Shown piece after piece: positions 16,615 to 25,674 of a DNA stretch of 64,000 bases. The stretch's first letter is position 1; the number at the start of each line of letters is the position of its first letter. The notes under the pieces were generated by a model that was not told the DNA's origin, did no database searches, and saw only the letters and a program-made list of their open reading frames with translations. The stretch comes from Pseudomonas sp. MYb185. Lineage in GTDB: Bacteria; Pseudomonadota; Gammaproteobacteria; Pseudomonadales; Pseudomonadaceae. The stretch spans positions 62,001 to 126,000 of the forward strand of contig NZ_PCQD01000008.1 of assembly GCF_002979975.1 (NCBI RefSeq), given 5' to 3'. The translations under genes were made by a program, and so were the position numbers.

Positions 16615-17562
16615 TTATTTTTTATGGCTTTTCAGTTCACTGACTATACTGTTTTCGTCAGAAAAGTCCGTTATCCGCGCCACGACTGCATCATCCTTAA
16701 TGATCAAGAGTGTTGGGAGATCATGGACGGCGTATTTATGAAACAACCGATTGCTTTTGTCTATCTGCATAGAATGCGCTATTGAGTATTTTCTTCTGTA
16801 TTCCGCCATGTCTTCATCGCCAGTCCACAAGCGATTTATCACACCAAGCCAAGAGATATCCCCGGTTTCCTTGAAAACAGAATTTATTGTGTTTTGAGCT
16901 GCAGCGCAGCGCTCAGCAGACACTGGCCGCGTTTCTTTCAAATACCAGTCACACCAGGTGGCAGTGAAAAACAGAGCATGTACATCACCATCATTGGTGT
17001 CGATCGATATATCGGGTTCGTCCTCATTCAACACGGACGAGTCAATTATTTTATCTTTCTCCGACAGGCTTCGGGAAACCATGTCAATCTTATTATCCAG
17101 TGAGGAATCGGCTTCATGCCCCAGATGAATCAGGTTCATCTGCTTATCAAATAAAAGATGGTAAGGCGTACCGATAAGGCGGAATTTCTGGGCCAGATCA
17201 CCACCTTCATCAATGGCCATCGGCATCGTTAATCCAAATTCTGCAATCGTGTCTTGTACCGCACGCAGGTCATCATTGAGGCCCAGATTTATGCCGATGA
17301 CTTCGATCTCATCACCATATTTTTCCTGGACATGCTCGAAGTGCGGCATCTGCTGGCGGCATGGCTGGCACCAGGTTGCCCAAAACTTCAAATACACAGG
17401 CTTTTCACCTTTGTATTCGGCCAAGCTGACAGTCTCTCCTGAGATAAGGTGTATGGGCGCATTCAGCAGCTCGTCAGGTAAACCGTCGGCAACGGAGTGA
17501 GTGGCAATGAACAGCATCATGAAAATAATTTTATTTATATGGATCAGATAATTACGCATCAA
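16615..17562 (-). CDS. TlpA-like thioredoxin-fold protein with second thioredoxin-like domain
   Basis: The 315-residue exported protein has a signal peptide (residues 1-25), a TlpA/ResA domain with the redox motif WCQPC (Cys65, Cys68) and the cis-Pro loop (GTPYHLLFD), and then a second thioredoxin-like half (FFTATWCDWYLKETRP, with Cys204 and Cys219, and cis-Pro DLPTLLIIKD near residue 285). The second site is not CxxC, so it may bind or have a different redox role. It acts in the periplasm. Codon use is more AT-rich than its neighbours, which hints at transfer. Confidence 0.85.
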   Translation of the reverse strand: MMRNYLIHINKIIFMMLFIATHSVADGLPDELLNAPIHLISGETVSLAEYKGEKPVYLKFWATWCQPCRQQMPHFEHVQEKYGDEIEVIGINLGLNDDLRAVQDTIAEFGLTMPMAIDEGGDLAQKFRLIGTPYHLLFDKQMNLIHLGHEADSSLDNKIDMVSRSLSEKDKIIDSSVLNEDEPDISIDTNDGDVHALFFTATWCDWYLKETRPVSAERCAAAQNTINSVFKETGDISWLGVINRLWTGDEDMAEYRRKYSIAHSMQIDKSNRLFHKYAVHDLPTLLIIKDDAVVARITDFSDENSIVSELKSHKK

Positions 17563-17640
17563 TCAGTCCTATTTTGATAGCAGGATGAGGAGTATCGACT
17601 GCAGTACCGCACTCACCGCTCGGCAGGAGCCGCTTGCAGC

Positions 17641-18279
17641 TCATTGAGCCGCTCCAAGTATTGCTCTGCCAATATTCGTCGTATCCATGGTTGAGATCAG
17701 AGCTTCCCGATCTGCGTTCAGTTGCTCCTCATCGAGAAATGCCGTCGCTTGCAGAGGAAAGAACTGCAACGAAGTTACGCCCACGCATCCAAATGCAGCA
17801 GTCAGGTAAGGGATGAGAAAATCGGGCTGTTTTGCGTGGTCACCTGTGAATATACCGCCGGAGGCAATCCCAATATAGACCGGCTTGTCTTGCAGCAGGC
17901 CAATTTTCTCTCCTGTGGATGCGGCACCAATCGTGCGGCCCATCCGCAGAACCTGATCGATCCAGGCCTTGAGTACCGAAGGCACAGTGAAGTTGTTCAT
18001 CGGCGTACCAATCACCAGCACGTCCGCAGCTTCCACCTCCTGGATCAATTGCTCCGACAGACGCACGGCGCTATCCGACTGCCACGCTGCCAACTCCCCA
18101 GGTGACGAGATCGCGGTGGCGTAGCTGGTCTCCGCGTGCGGTATGGGCTCCCGCCCCAGATCACGGCGAGTGACATGAGCAGCAGGATCCATAGCGAGCA
18201 GCCGCGCAATGATGGCTGCCGACAACTTCCGGCTATGCGAGTTGGGCCTGGGACTACAGTCAATCAGCAGTATGTTCAT
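17641..18279 (-). CDS. FMN-dependent NAD(P)H:quinone/azo oxidoreductase (AzoR-like)
   Basis: A 212-residue flavodoxin-fold enzyme. The FMN phosphate loop is SPRPNSHSRKLS (residues 9-20), the flavin-ring loop is GTPMNNFTVPSVLKAWIDQV and the loop IASGGIFTG is also present. This is the AzoR pattern of two-electron reduction of quinones and azo compounds in the cytoplasm. ATG 18279 has GGAGGT 4 bases upstream, so the frame upstream to 18399 is not used. It lies 61 bases downstream of the NDH-2-like gene, probably in one operon. Confidence 0.9.
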   Translation of the reverse strand: MNILLIDCSPRPNSHSRKLSAAIIARLLAMDPAAHVTRRDLGREPIPHAETSYATAISSPGELAAWQSDSAVRLSEQLIQEVEAADVLVIGTPMNNFTVPSVLKAWIDQVLRMGRTIGAASTGEKIGLLQDKPVYIGIASGGIFTGDHAKQPDFLIPYLTAAFGCVGVTSLQFFPLQATAFLDEEQLNADREALISTMDTTNIGRAILGAAQ

Positions 18280-18340
18280 ATCACCTCCGGCCATGGCCTC
18301 GTGAAAGGAGCAGAGCGATCGGGTAGACCGCTCTGTTCGT

Positions 18341-19552
18341 TCAAGCAACAACGATGCGACTGGGATCCGCCAGGGCAAAGACTTCAGCGCGATCGCCACT
18401 CGGGGGATAGATCCACTCGGTATTGATCTTCGTCTTCAGCGCCTTGGCCTCTGCACCAGCCAACTTTACCTGGCGATCCCAGCCTTCCGTGTAGACGGCG
18501 CCCCAGGGGCCCAGGTCCAGGCAAGTCACGTACTGCGGCTGGCTATACGGGATCGGCTCCTCGCCAATCAGGTCTGCAGCCACATTATGGCCTGCGGAGC
18601 GACCGAGATTCATGGCGTGCTGGCAGGACATCATCGCGTAATTCCCGTCGTCATCGGTGGCCGCATAGGCGCAGTCGCCCGTGGCGTAGACCGTATCGAG
18701 GCCGTTGACCTTCAGATTACGATCAACATGAAGCCGACCGAAGTTGTCGCGCTGCGCCGGGATTTGCGCGGTCAGCTTGCTGGCGCGCGCACCAGCGGTC
18801 CAGATAACAGTATCAGCCTCGATATATTCCCCATTCTCGAGCGTGACTCCTTTTGCATCGATGCCAGCAGCGCCGGAGCCGAGCTTCCAAGTGACTCCCA
18901 GCTCAGCCAGCGCTTGGGTAATCACTGGCCGCGGACCGGCACCCAGATCCGGGCCCACGTCGGTATTGCGCTCAATCATGATCACGCGCACTGCTGCATC
19001 CTGACCGAGGACTTCGCGTAAGCGGGCTGGCATTTCGGCCGCGGTCTCGATGCCAGTGAAGCCGGCGCCGGCAACGACCACGGTATTGCGCCCTGCACTT
19101 TCCGCCCGACTGGCCAAACCGTGGATATGTGTCTCGAGTTTCGCAGCGTCAGCAATCTGATCAACATTGAATGCATGCTCAGCCAGCCCCGGGATCGGCG
19201 GACAATTCAGTCGGCTGCCCGCAGCCAGTACCAGACGGTCATAGCTGATGGTCCGGCGCGATGTGTCCATACCGGTACCGACAATGTTCACCTGCTGGTT
19301 CGTCACATCAATGTGCTCGACCAGCCCCTGAATGAACGCAACACCGGTCGCCTGGAAAATGTCCTGCAACGATGCCTTCATTCCCTCGGGATTATGCTCA
19401 TACAAGCGGGGCCGGACATGCAGCTCCGGTTCTGGCGCAATCAGTACGACCTCCACGTCGGTGCGCCCCGCCTGATCGAGCAGACGAGCGGCGCCCAGCG
19501 CGCTCCACATACCGGCAAATCCGGCACCTATGACAAGAATACGTTTCGACAT
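18341..19552 (-). CDS. NAD(P)/FAD-dependent oxidoreductase (NDH-2-like)
   Basis: The 403-residue flavoprotein has two Rossmann folds: FAD-binding GAGFAGMWSALGAA at the N terminus and NAD-binding VVVAGAGFTGIETAAEMPARL near residues 160-180. The second FAD contact is YATGDCAYA. It resembles type II NADH dehydrogenases and ferredoxin reductases, which pass electrons from NAD(P)H to quinone without proton pumping. The neighbouring azoreductase and AhpD-like genes suggest a quinone or oxidative stress group. Confidence 0.9.
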   Translation of the reverse strand: MSKRILVIGAGFAGMWSALGAARLLDQAGRTDVEVVLIAPEPELHVRPRLYEHNPEGMKASLQDIFQATGVAFIQGLVEHIDVTNQQVNIVGTGMDTSRRTISYDRLVLAAGSRLNCPPIPGLAEHAFNVDQIADAAKLETHIHGLASRAESAGRNTVVVAGAGFTGIETAAEMPARLREVLGQDAAVRVIMIERNTDVGPDLGAGPRPVITQALAELGVTWKLGSGAAGIDAKGVTLENGEYIEADTVIWTAGARASKLTAQIPAQRDNFGRLHVDRNLKVNGLDTVYATGDCAYAATDDDGNYAMMSCQHAMNLGRSAGHNVAADLIGEEPIPYSQPQYVTCLDLGPWGAVYTEGWDRQVKLAGAEAKALKTKINTEWIYPPSGDRAEVFALADPSRIVVA

Positions 19553-19615
19553 GCGTTATGCTCCTGAATCAAATCGCGCGCCAGGAACCTGGCGGCTGTG
19601 GGGGTGTACTGATAC

Positions 19616-20050
19616 TTACTGGCGCATCCCGATCGCCAGGCGATTGAATGCGCTCATCAAGGCAATGGCAAAGGTCAGGTCGGAAATTTCAACCTCGTTG
19701 AAATACGCCTTGAGCGGCTCGAAATCCTCGTCGGGTGCATGCGTGCGATCTACGTGCGTCAGTGCCTCCGTCCAAGCCAATGCGGCACGCTCACGTTCGC
19801 TGAAACGATCGCTCACGCGCCATCCCGCCAAGCTGTCGATCTTGGCATCTGGAACGTTGTCGGCGCGCAGGGCTTTCGCATGCATTTCCAGGCAGAAAGC
19901 GCAGCCATTGATCTGCGACATTCGCAGCCATACAAGCTGGATCAGCTCCATACCGAGACTGCTTTTCTCCAGCGCTGCTTTTGTAGCACCGAGCCCGCGA
20001 TAGGCCTCGGGAGAGAGCGTGTGATAGGGCAAACGTTTTGGGGTACTCAT
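19616..20050 (-). CDS. Carboxymuconolactone decarboxylase/AhpD-like protein
   Basis: The 144-residue all-helical protein has the AhpD core CAFCLEMHAKAL (CxxC and a His four residues on), the peroxidase-like redox site of the family. It would act as an alkylhydroperoxidase or a related redox enzyme in the cytoplasm. ATG 20050 has TGAGGAAAA just upstream. The gene is divergent from the MocR regulator over 106 bases and in line with the NDH-2-like and azoreductase genes, so the three may be one MocR target operon. Confidence 0.92.
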   Translation of the reverse strand: MSTPKRLPYHTLSPEAYRGLGATKAALEKSSLGMELIQLVWLRMSQINGCAFCLEMHAKALRADNVPDAKIDSLAGWRVSDRFSERERAALAWTEALTHVDRTHAPDEDFEPLKAYFNEVEISDLTFAIALMSAFNRLAIGMRQ

Positions 20051-20156
20051 GTAGATTTTCCTCAGGTGAAGATCCTTGTTGCATGGACAGTACTGTAGGA
20101 AAATCATGACCCAGCAGGTAGGTGCAAGAATTGACTAATTTAATGGGGCATTCGAT

Positions 20157-21578
20157 ATGGACTTGCAGCACCTCAGACCGAGCCAGGAACAGGGCGTGCC
20201 GCTCTATCTGCAGTTGTATCGGCGCTATCGGGAGGCGATTGCCGCTGGCAAACTCCGTCCTGGAGACCGCGTGCTGTCCGTGCGCAACCTCGCCAGTGAG
20301 TTAACCCTGGCGCGTGGCACAGTCGAAATGGCCTATCAGATGCTGGCAAACGAAGGCTACTTCGTGACGCGTGGTGCCGCGGGAACCATCATCTCGCCCC
20401 GCTTGGAGAGCCTGGCCGCAGATCACGCCAAGCTGTCAGAGCCTACCGCTCCTGCATCACCGCCACTGCACGCGATATCCAGTGAAGTGCTGCCGTTTCA
20501 GCTCGGTTTACCGGCGTTGGATGCATTCCCACGGAAGACCTGGTCGCGCCTGGCTGGCCGCACTATGCGCTCGTTGGAAACCACCTCCATGACCTACCCC
20601 GATCCAGCAGGCTATGAGCCTCTGCGGCGCGCCATTGCGACTTATCTGGGAATCTCACGCGGGATTGCCTGTTCACCCGAGCAGGTGTTCGTGACGACAG
20701 GTTATCTGGGCGCGCTGGAACTGGTATGCCATGCGCTATTGAAGACGGGTGACTTGGGATGGTACGAGGACCCGGGATACATCCTGGCCCGGCAGTTCCT
20801 GGAGCGCACGGGGATGCGCCTGGAACCGGTGCCGGTCGATGAGGAAGGTCTGAACGTGGCGACTGGTCAGCGCCGGGCACCCCATGCGCGTTTCGCCGTC
20901 GTCACCCCGACCCATCAAAGCCCGCTGGGTGTTGCCTTGTCATTGCCGCGACGGCTGGAGCTGTTGGAGTGGGCGAACCATCGCCAGGCCTGGATTATCG
21001 AAGACGACTACGACAGCGAGTTCCGTTACCACGGCCGGCCCCTGCCCGCGCTGAAAAGCCTGGATCGCGATGGGCGGGTGCTCTACACCGGGACTTTCAG
21101 CAAAGTGCTGTTTCCCGGTTTACGTCTGGCCTATCTGGTGGTCCCCGTCTCTCAAATCGGCCAGTTCAGGGATGCGGTGAACCACCGCTCCGGCTCAGGC
21201 TCCATCCTGCCCCAGGCCATGGTGGCTGACTTCATGGAACAGGGTCACTTTGGCAGGCATCTGCGCAAGATGCGAACCTTATACGCCACCCGGCGGGGCC
21301 ATCTGGTTGATGCGTTGAAACAGGAGATGGGGGAACACTTGTATATCCAGCCACAGGCGGGCGGCATCCATGTCCTGGCCCATCTGCGCGCCGAGCAGAA
21401 AGACAGAGCTCTGGCGGAGGCCGCCCAATCCAGCGGGCTCGCGGTTCACGCCTTGAGCGACTGGCAGATGTGCAACTCATCGCAGGGAGGTTTGCTGATG
21501 GGGTTTGCCAATTTTGCAACTGCAGAAGAAGCACGGGTGTCGGTTCAGCGGCTCAAGACGGTGTTGGCAAAGTGCTGA
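20157..21578 (+). CDS. MocR-family PLP-dependent transcriptional regulator
   Basis: A 473-residue fusion of a GntR-type winged helix (residues 13-80; LRPGDRVLSVRNLASELTLA) to a class I aminotransferase-like domain. The PLP-binding features are present: DDYDSEFRYHG (Asp for the pyridine N) and TGTFSKVLFPGLRLAY, with Lys316 the expected Schiff-base residue. The ATG 20157 start is the family's usual N terminus. It is divergent from the AhpD-like gene and probably regulates it; the effector is unknown. Confidence 0.94.
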   Translation: MDLQHLRPSQEQGVPLYLQLYRRYREAIAAGKLRPGDRVLSVRNLASELTLARGTVEMAYQMLANEGYFVTRGAAGTIISPRLESLAADHAKLSEPTAPASPPLHAISSEVLPFQLGLPALDAFPRKTWSRLAGRTMRSLETTSMTYPDPAGYEPLRRAIATYLGISRGIACSPEQVFVTTGYLGALELVCHALLKTGDLGWYEDPGYILARQFLERTGMRLEPVPVDEEGLNVATGQRRAPHARFAVVTPTHQSPLGVALSLPRRLELLEWANHRQAWIIEDDYDSEFRYHGRPLPALKSLDRDGRVLYTGTFSKVLFPGLRLAYLVVPVSQIGQFRDAVNHRSGSGSILPQAMVADFMEQGHFGRHLRKMRTLYATRRGHLVDALKQEMGEHLYIQPQAGGIHVLAHLRAEQKDRALAEAAQSSGLAVHALSDWQMCNSSQGGLLMGFANFATAEEARVSVQRLKTVLAKC

Positions 21579-21609
21579 GATACTTGCTCTGCCAAATAGC
21601 TGCTGATCA

Positions 21610-21891
21610 CTACAACCGCTCGCGAACCACATCCGTCACCCTGGCCTCGACTGTACGTTGAATCCGGTCTTCAATCTCGCTACACAGCGAGTCCAGCTCT
21701 GGTGACGAGGTGCCCACCACAACGAAAGTCCATTCACTTGCATCCAGTCGCTCACGATCACCACTTTCACAAACGGCCACCGCAGGGTTACGCCCGTAGC
21801 GCTCGTGAATCCCACCCATTCGCTGGCGCTTCTCCTTCAGCGAGCGACAGCCTGGGAGTGAAAATGTCAGGGTTAACACAACGATTTGCAT
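21610..21891 (-). CDS. DUF503 family protein (YlxP-like)
   Basis: The 93-residue protein matches DUF503: start MQIVVLTLTFSLPGCRSLKEKRQ, followed by the conserved VAVCESGDRERLDASEWTFVVVGTS. It has a ferredoxin-like fold and no known function. ATG 21891 is used because homology begins there. It is convergent with the MocR gene, 31 bases away. Confidence 0.85.
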   Translation of the reverse strand: MQIVVLTLTFSLPGCRSLKEKRQRMGGIHERYGRNPAVAVCESGDRERLDASEWTFVVVGTSSPELDSLCSEIEDRIQRTVEARVTDVVRERL

Positions 21892-22021
21892 GAAGCAGTC
21901 TCCAGCCAGTTGACGGTACCCCCTCCCGGTAAGAGGCCCCACAGGAGCCTAAGGTTTGCCAGCCATGGAAACCAGAGCCCCTATGGTAAAGTAGCCACAA
22001 AATTCAACCCGGACAGTTCAA

Positions 22022-22393
22022 ATGCTTATATACCTGCTGATCGCCTGCGACCGCCTTGAAGAAAAGCGAGAGAAAAAACTGAGGCAGAACCTGCCGGAGC
22101 TGCAAGCGGCCTTGCAGGCATATGTTGATGCCAATGCGGCCAACAATGTCACGCTGATCAACGAGTGCGAGAGCGACGATTGCGAAGACTGGCAGCTGGG
22201 AATAAGTCAGCCCGTGACGAAAAACATTCACCTTAACTTCCCAGTGGACCTGTTCAACAGGCTGGCCGAGCAATATGGCATTGATTGCGAGGTGGGTTAT
22301 ATCGAAGACGATGCCCGCGAGCCAGTCAGCTATTTCGGTAAGTACGAAGGCAAGGGTGAAGCATTTTTGATAGCAGAGTATTTGGGGTTATAG
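22022..22393 (+). CDS. Hypothetical protein, 123 residues
   Basis: An acidic, mainly helical cytoplasmic protein (MLIYLLIACDRLEEKREKKL at the start; an acidic Cys-containing patch ECESDDCEDWQ in the middle). I recognise no family. The region upstream (21892-22021) is short, with no clear promoter motif, and 219 bases after it hold no gene. Confidence 0.6.
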   Translation: MLIYLLIACDRLEEKREKKLRQNLPELQAALQAYVDANAANNVTLINECESDDCEDWQLGISQPVTKNIHLNFPVDLFNRLAEQYGIDCEVGYIEDDAREPVSYFGKYEGKGEAFLIAEYLGL

Positions 22394-22612
22394 CAGTGCA
22401 CCCCAGCGTCTTGATAGTGACGCTGCCCATGTTGTCATCGGGGAGTGGGTCAGCGCAGCTCGACTAAGCTCAACCCCACAAGTCACTCTGGCCAGCGGGC
22501 GCTGGATGTGCAGTTTGAAGATACCGCGCAAGCAAGTGGCGTGCTGATCGACAACACCGTTTCAGGTGCAGTGGATTAAAGGGGGCATGTAAGTCGGGCC
22601 TCAACGCTTGAG

Positions 22613-23488
22613 TTAAGGCCCGTCGGGACGCGGAGGCGGCTCAAACGAATTGCTAGGCGGCTCCTCCTGCATTCTTTCCCAAGTTTGTACCATCAGTTTC
22701 TTTGTGGGACCCCAGCGATATCCGCCAAGCGCACCACTTTTCTGTATAACCCGGTGACAGGGAATCAGCAAAGCGACCGGGTTTGAACCAATGGCATTAC
22801 CGACGGCTCTTGCAGCATTGGAGGCGCCCAATGACTCTGCTATTTGGCCATAGCTAGCCACGGTGCCCGGAGGTATTTTCAGCAGCGCACGCCACACGGC
22901 GATCTGAAAATTGGTCCCTGCCACATGGAGCGAAAGCGGACCCTCTTTGGAGCCGGCATTGCCGCTAAAAATAGCGTCGATAACATGGCGCGTAGACGAG
23001 GTGCTTTCCGTGATTGAACTGAATGGCCAAGCAATACGAAGGTCATCCAGTAATTCGTCCTTGCTGTTGAAGTCCATAAAGCCCGCCCGACACACACCAC
23101 GCGGGGTCACTGCCACAAACAGGGCCCCCAGCGGGGTAGAATGTACGCCGTACTCTATTTTTAGCTGCTTTCCTCGGTTCTTGTATTCCCCAGGCGTGAC
23201 TGCTTCCAGCTGCACAAAATGGTCATGCAACCTTGAGCTGCCGCTTAACCCAAGTTCATGTGAGACGTCGAGCAGAGAACTAGACTTATCCAGCAGTCCT
23301 TTACCTCGCTCCAATGTGAGGACCTGCAAGAATCGCTTCGGTGTCGTGCCTGCCCAACGACAAAAGAGCCGCTGAAAATGATAAGGACTCAAATGCACAT
23401 GGGCGGCTATTTCCTCCAAATTGGGCTGATCAGACGCCCTATTCACAAGATAAGTCATAGCGCTCGCGATTCGGTCATAGTCTGACAT
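22613..23488 (-). CDS. AraC-type HTH fused to methylated-DNA cysteine methyltransferase (Ada-like, lacks N-terminal zinc domain)
   Basis: The 291-residue protein has an AraC HTH domain at residues 1-100 (NLEEIAAHVHLSPYHFQRLF) and a C-terminal O6-alkylguanine transferase domain with VASYGQIAESLGASNAARAVG and the active-site PCHRVIQ (Cys244). It repairs O6-methylguanine by irreversible alkyl transfer to this Cys and can bind DNA through its HTH. The zinc-binding methylphosphotriester sensor of full Ada is absent. ATG 23488 is chosen with GAGAGGCGG upstream. It follows the decayed SDR gene by 13 bases. Confidence 0.92.
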   Translation of the reverse strand: MSDYDRIASAMTYLVNRASDQPNLEEIAAHVHLSPYHFQRLFCRWAGTTPKRFLQVLTLERGKGLLDKSSSLLDVSHELGLSGSSRLHDHFVQLEAVTPGEYKNRGKQLKIEYGVHSTPLGALFVAVTPRGVCRAGFMDFNSKDELLDDLRIAWPFSSITESTSSTRHVIDAIFSGNAGSKEGPLSLHVAGTNFQIAVWRALLKIPPGTVASYGQIAESLGASNAARAVGNAIGSNPVALLIPCHRVIQKSGALGGYRWGPTKKLMVQTWERMQEEPPSNSFEPPPRPDGP

Positions 23489-23501
23489 GTGGCACCGCCT
23501 C

Positions 23502-23893
23502 TCAGACACGATTTATGGATATGCCGCCATCTACCAGCATCGCTGACCCAGTAGTAAAACTGGAAGCATCGGAAGTCAGGTAGAGCGCTGATCGGGCAAT
23601 TTCTTCAGGCTGCGCGATACGCTTGAGCGCGTGAAGATTGGATACAAACTCTTTCGCCTCAGGAGTATCCGCAAATTCCTGTGCCGCCGCTGTATCAGTA
23701 CCACCTGGCAGAAGCGCGTCACCCGGATGTTATGGGAACCATACTCAGATGCAAGCACTTGGGTCAGGCCAATCAGCCCTGCCTTGCTAGCTGCATATGC
23801 CGCCATCCCCGGCATACCTGCTGTGTAGCCGACTCACGACCAACCTGCACTGGCGCCAGTAACAATAGCGACTTTATTTTCGAGGGTACTCAT
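23502..23893 (-). pseudogene. Short-chain dehydrogenase, decayed
   Basis: The reading frame starts correctly (MSTLENKVAIVTGASAG) but meets a TGA after GWS. It then resumes in the same frame at the active-site region (AAYAASKAGLIGLTQVLASE, with YxxxK), missing roughly 110 codons in between. A one-base loss near 23715-23726 then shifts the frame to the C terminus (ALLPGGTDTAAAQEFAD, later IAQPEEIARSALYLTSDA), ending at 23502. So there is an internal deletion, a stop and a frameshift. It was probably the first gene of an operon with the Ada-like gene. Confidence 0.85.
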
Positions 23894-24144
23894 ATAGTTG
23901 ACCTCTCTGACTCTGTTCTTGATGGATGGGGATCTAACCGGAACAGAAACAATACTAAGAGGCCGATTCGAGCTTGCCGACCCGAATCTTGCTATGTTGC
24001 TTTAATGCTGTAACGCTCGGCACACGTGCCGATTTGTAGCCGCGGAGCGGCGGATCACGCAAGCGCTAAGGGCTTGCTCCGCATCTTGTGCGGTAACACC
24101 GGTTAGCGAAATACCAGACCACTCAACCTTTGCAGGAGAACAAA

Positions 24145-25272
24145 GTGTCAGATACCAACATCGAACTCACTTCGACCATTAGCGAAGACAACAAACTGGA
24201 ACTGGCCCTGCGCGAGATTGAGATCCCGCAGCCAGGCGAAAACCAAGTGGTCATCCGCATCGAAGCCGCCCCTATCAACCCGTCTGACCTGGGAGTGATG
24301 TTCAGCGCGGCCGATATGACAACCGCCAGCCAATCCGGTAGCGCCGATCGCCCGGTCATCAGTGCCGATGTTCCGGCCAAGTTCATGGGTGCCGTTAAAA
24401 AGCGGGTTGGCAAGTCTATACCCGTAGGCAACGAAGGAGCCGGTACAGTCGTCACTGCTGGCTCATCCGCCGCTGCGCAAAGCCTGCTGGGCAAAACCGT
24501 TGCGGTCATTGGCGGTGGCAGCTACCGCAAATATCTCTGTGCCAATGTTCAAAGCTGTCTGGAACTGGAGCCGGGTACGACTGCAGCCGAAGGCGCTTCA
24601 AGCTTTGTTAATCCGCTTACTGCATTGGCCATGGTAGAAACCATGCGAGCTGAAGGTCACAAGGCGATCGTTCACGCTGCCGCCGCCTCCAACCTCGGAC
24701 AAATGCTCAACCGCATCTGCATCGCCGACGGCATAGACCTGGTCAATATCGTCCGCAAGCCAGAACAGGAAGCCTTGCTGCGCGACATGGGCGCCAAATA
24801 CGTGGTCAACTCCAGCAGCGACAGCTTTATGGCAGACCTGACCGAAGCACTTATCGAAACCGGCGCTACCATCGCCTTCGACCCTATCGGTGGCGGACGA
24901 CTGGCTAGCGACATCCTCAGCTGCATGGAAGCCGCCGTTTCTCGCAACATGACTGAATACAGCGTGTACGGATCTGACACCTATAAACAGGTTTATATTT
25001 ATGGGGGCCTTGATCGTGGCCCGATTACTCTGAACCGCAGCTTCGGTTTTGCCTGGGGTGTGAACGGCTTCTTGCTGTTCAATGCGTTGGGAAAGCTCGG
25101 CAAGGACACCACCGCCGCCATGCGCAAACGCGTAGCCGCCGAGATCAAGACCACGTTCGCCAGTCACTACACTCACGAAGTATCCCTGGCCGGTGCCTTA
25201 CAACTGGATGCGATCTCGGTTTACGGCAAACAGGCTACCGGAGAGAAGTTCCTGATCAAACCACAGAGTTAA
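24145..25272 (+). CDS. MDR-family zinc-free alcohol dehydrogenase/quinone oxidoreductase-like protein
   Basis: A 375-residue medium-chain dehydrogenase/reductase. The N-terminal catalytic domain holds VVIRIEAAPINPSDLGVMF and the Gly-rich GNEGAGTVVTAG. The Rossmann domain follows, with a nucleotide-binding stretch near residues 175-210 (KAIVHAAAASNLGQMLNRIC) and IAFDPIGGGRLASD. It lacks the Cys/His zinc ligands of alcohol dehydrogenases, so it is probably a quinone/enone reductase using NAD(P)H. GTG 24145 follows AGGAG by 7 bases. It is the first intact gene after the divergent SDR/Ada pair. Confidence 0.85.
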   Translation: MSDTNIELTSTISEDNKLELALREIEIPQPGENQVVIRIEAAPINPSDLGVMFSAADMTTASQSGSADRPVISADVPAKFMGAVKKRVGKSIPVGNEGAGTVVTAGSSAAAQSLLGKTVAVIGGGSYRKYLCANVQSCLELEPGTTAAEGASSFVNPLTALAMVETMRAEGHKAIVHAAAASNLGQMLNRICIADGIDLVNIVRKPEQEALLRDMGAKYVVNSSSDSFMADLTEALIETGATIAFDPIGGGRLASDILSCMEAAVSRNMTEYSVYGSDTYKQVYIYGGLDRGPITLNRSFGFAWGVNGFLLFNALGKLGKDTTAAMRKRVAAEIKTTFASHYTHEVSLAGALQLDAISVYGKQATGEKFLIKPQS

Positions 25273-25674
25273 CGTTTAGCGTAAGGCCGTAAGGCCAGCC
25301 TAGGGCGCTGGAGTGAGGTTGACTCCGGCGTCTGCATGACAGGTAACCCTGCCGACCAATATTTCTGAAGTTTTGCAGCTTCCATAATGACGTTCATTGT
25401 TCTCTCCGAATTAAGCGGAGAGCCCCCCGAGCGGGGATTTCTCCCCGCGTGGGATGGTAGTTATGCAGCGTTTACAGCGAAGATATCCTCCTGGAAGGGC
25501 TTCCCCGCACCGCCAGGGGAAAAGGCGAGGCAACAGATATCATGTGTGATAACACTTTCAAGATAAAAAAATTGTACCTGACCCTATTTCCCCTTATTTC
25601 CCCAGGCTGGCGCGGATCAGGCGACGCACTTCGTCAATCAAGTCTGATTTATTTCTGGAAAATGTACCTGACCC
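25273..25674. other. Intergenic region left of the IS element
   Basis: About 400 bases with no intact gene. It contains short hairpins (CTCCG-N7-CGGAG at 25404-25420; GCGGGGA-N4-TCCCCGC at 25431-25448) that could terminate the upstream gene. There are two copies of TGTACCTGACCC (25573-25584, 25663-25674). A minus-strand coding remnant at 25594-25656 reads SDLIDEVRRLIRASLGK then stop, and may be the tail of a lost gene. Confidence 0.45.
25665..25674. repeat. Target site duplication, left copy
   Basis: The 11-base sequence GTACCTGACCC (25664-25674) directly abuts the left inverted repeat and recurs directly after the right one (27183-27193). A length of 11 bp is typical of IS4-family insertion. 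Confidence 0.75.

Noticed and set aside
24008-24110. Possible attC-like TAACGC...GGTTAG sequence before the MDR-family gene
   Set aside because: Ends do not pair as an attC; only short unrelated hairpins.
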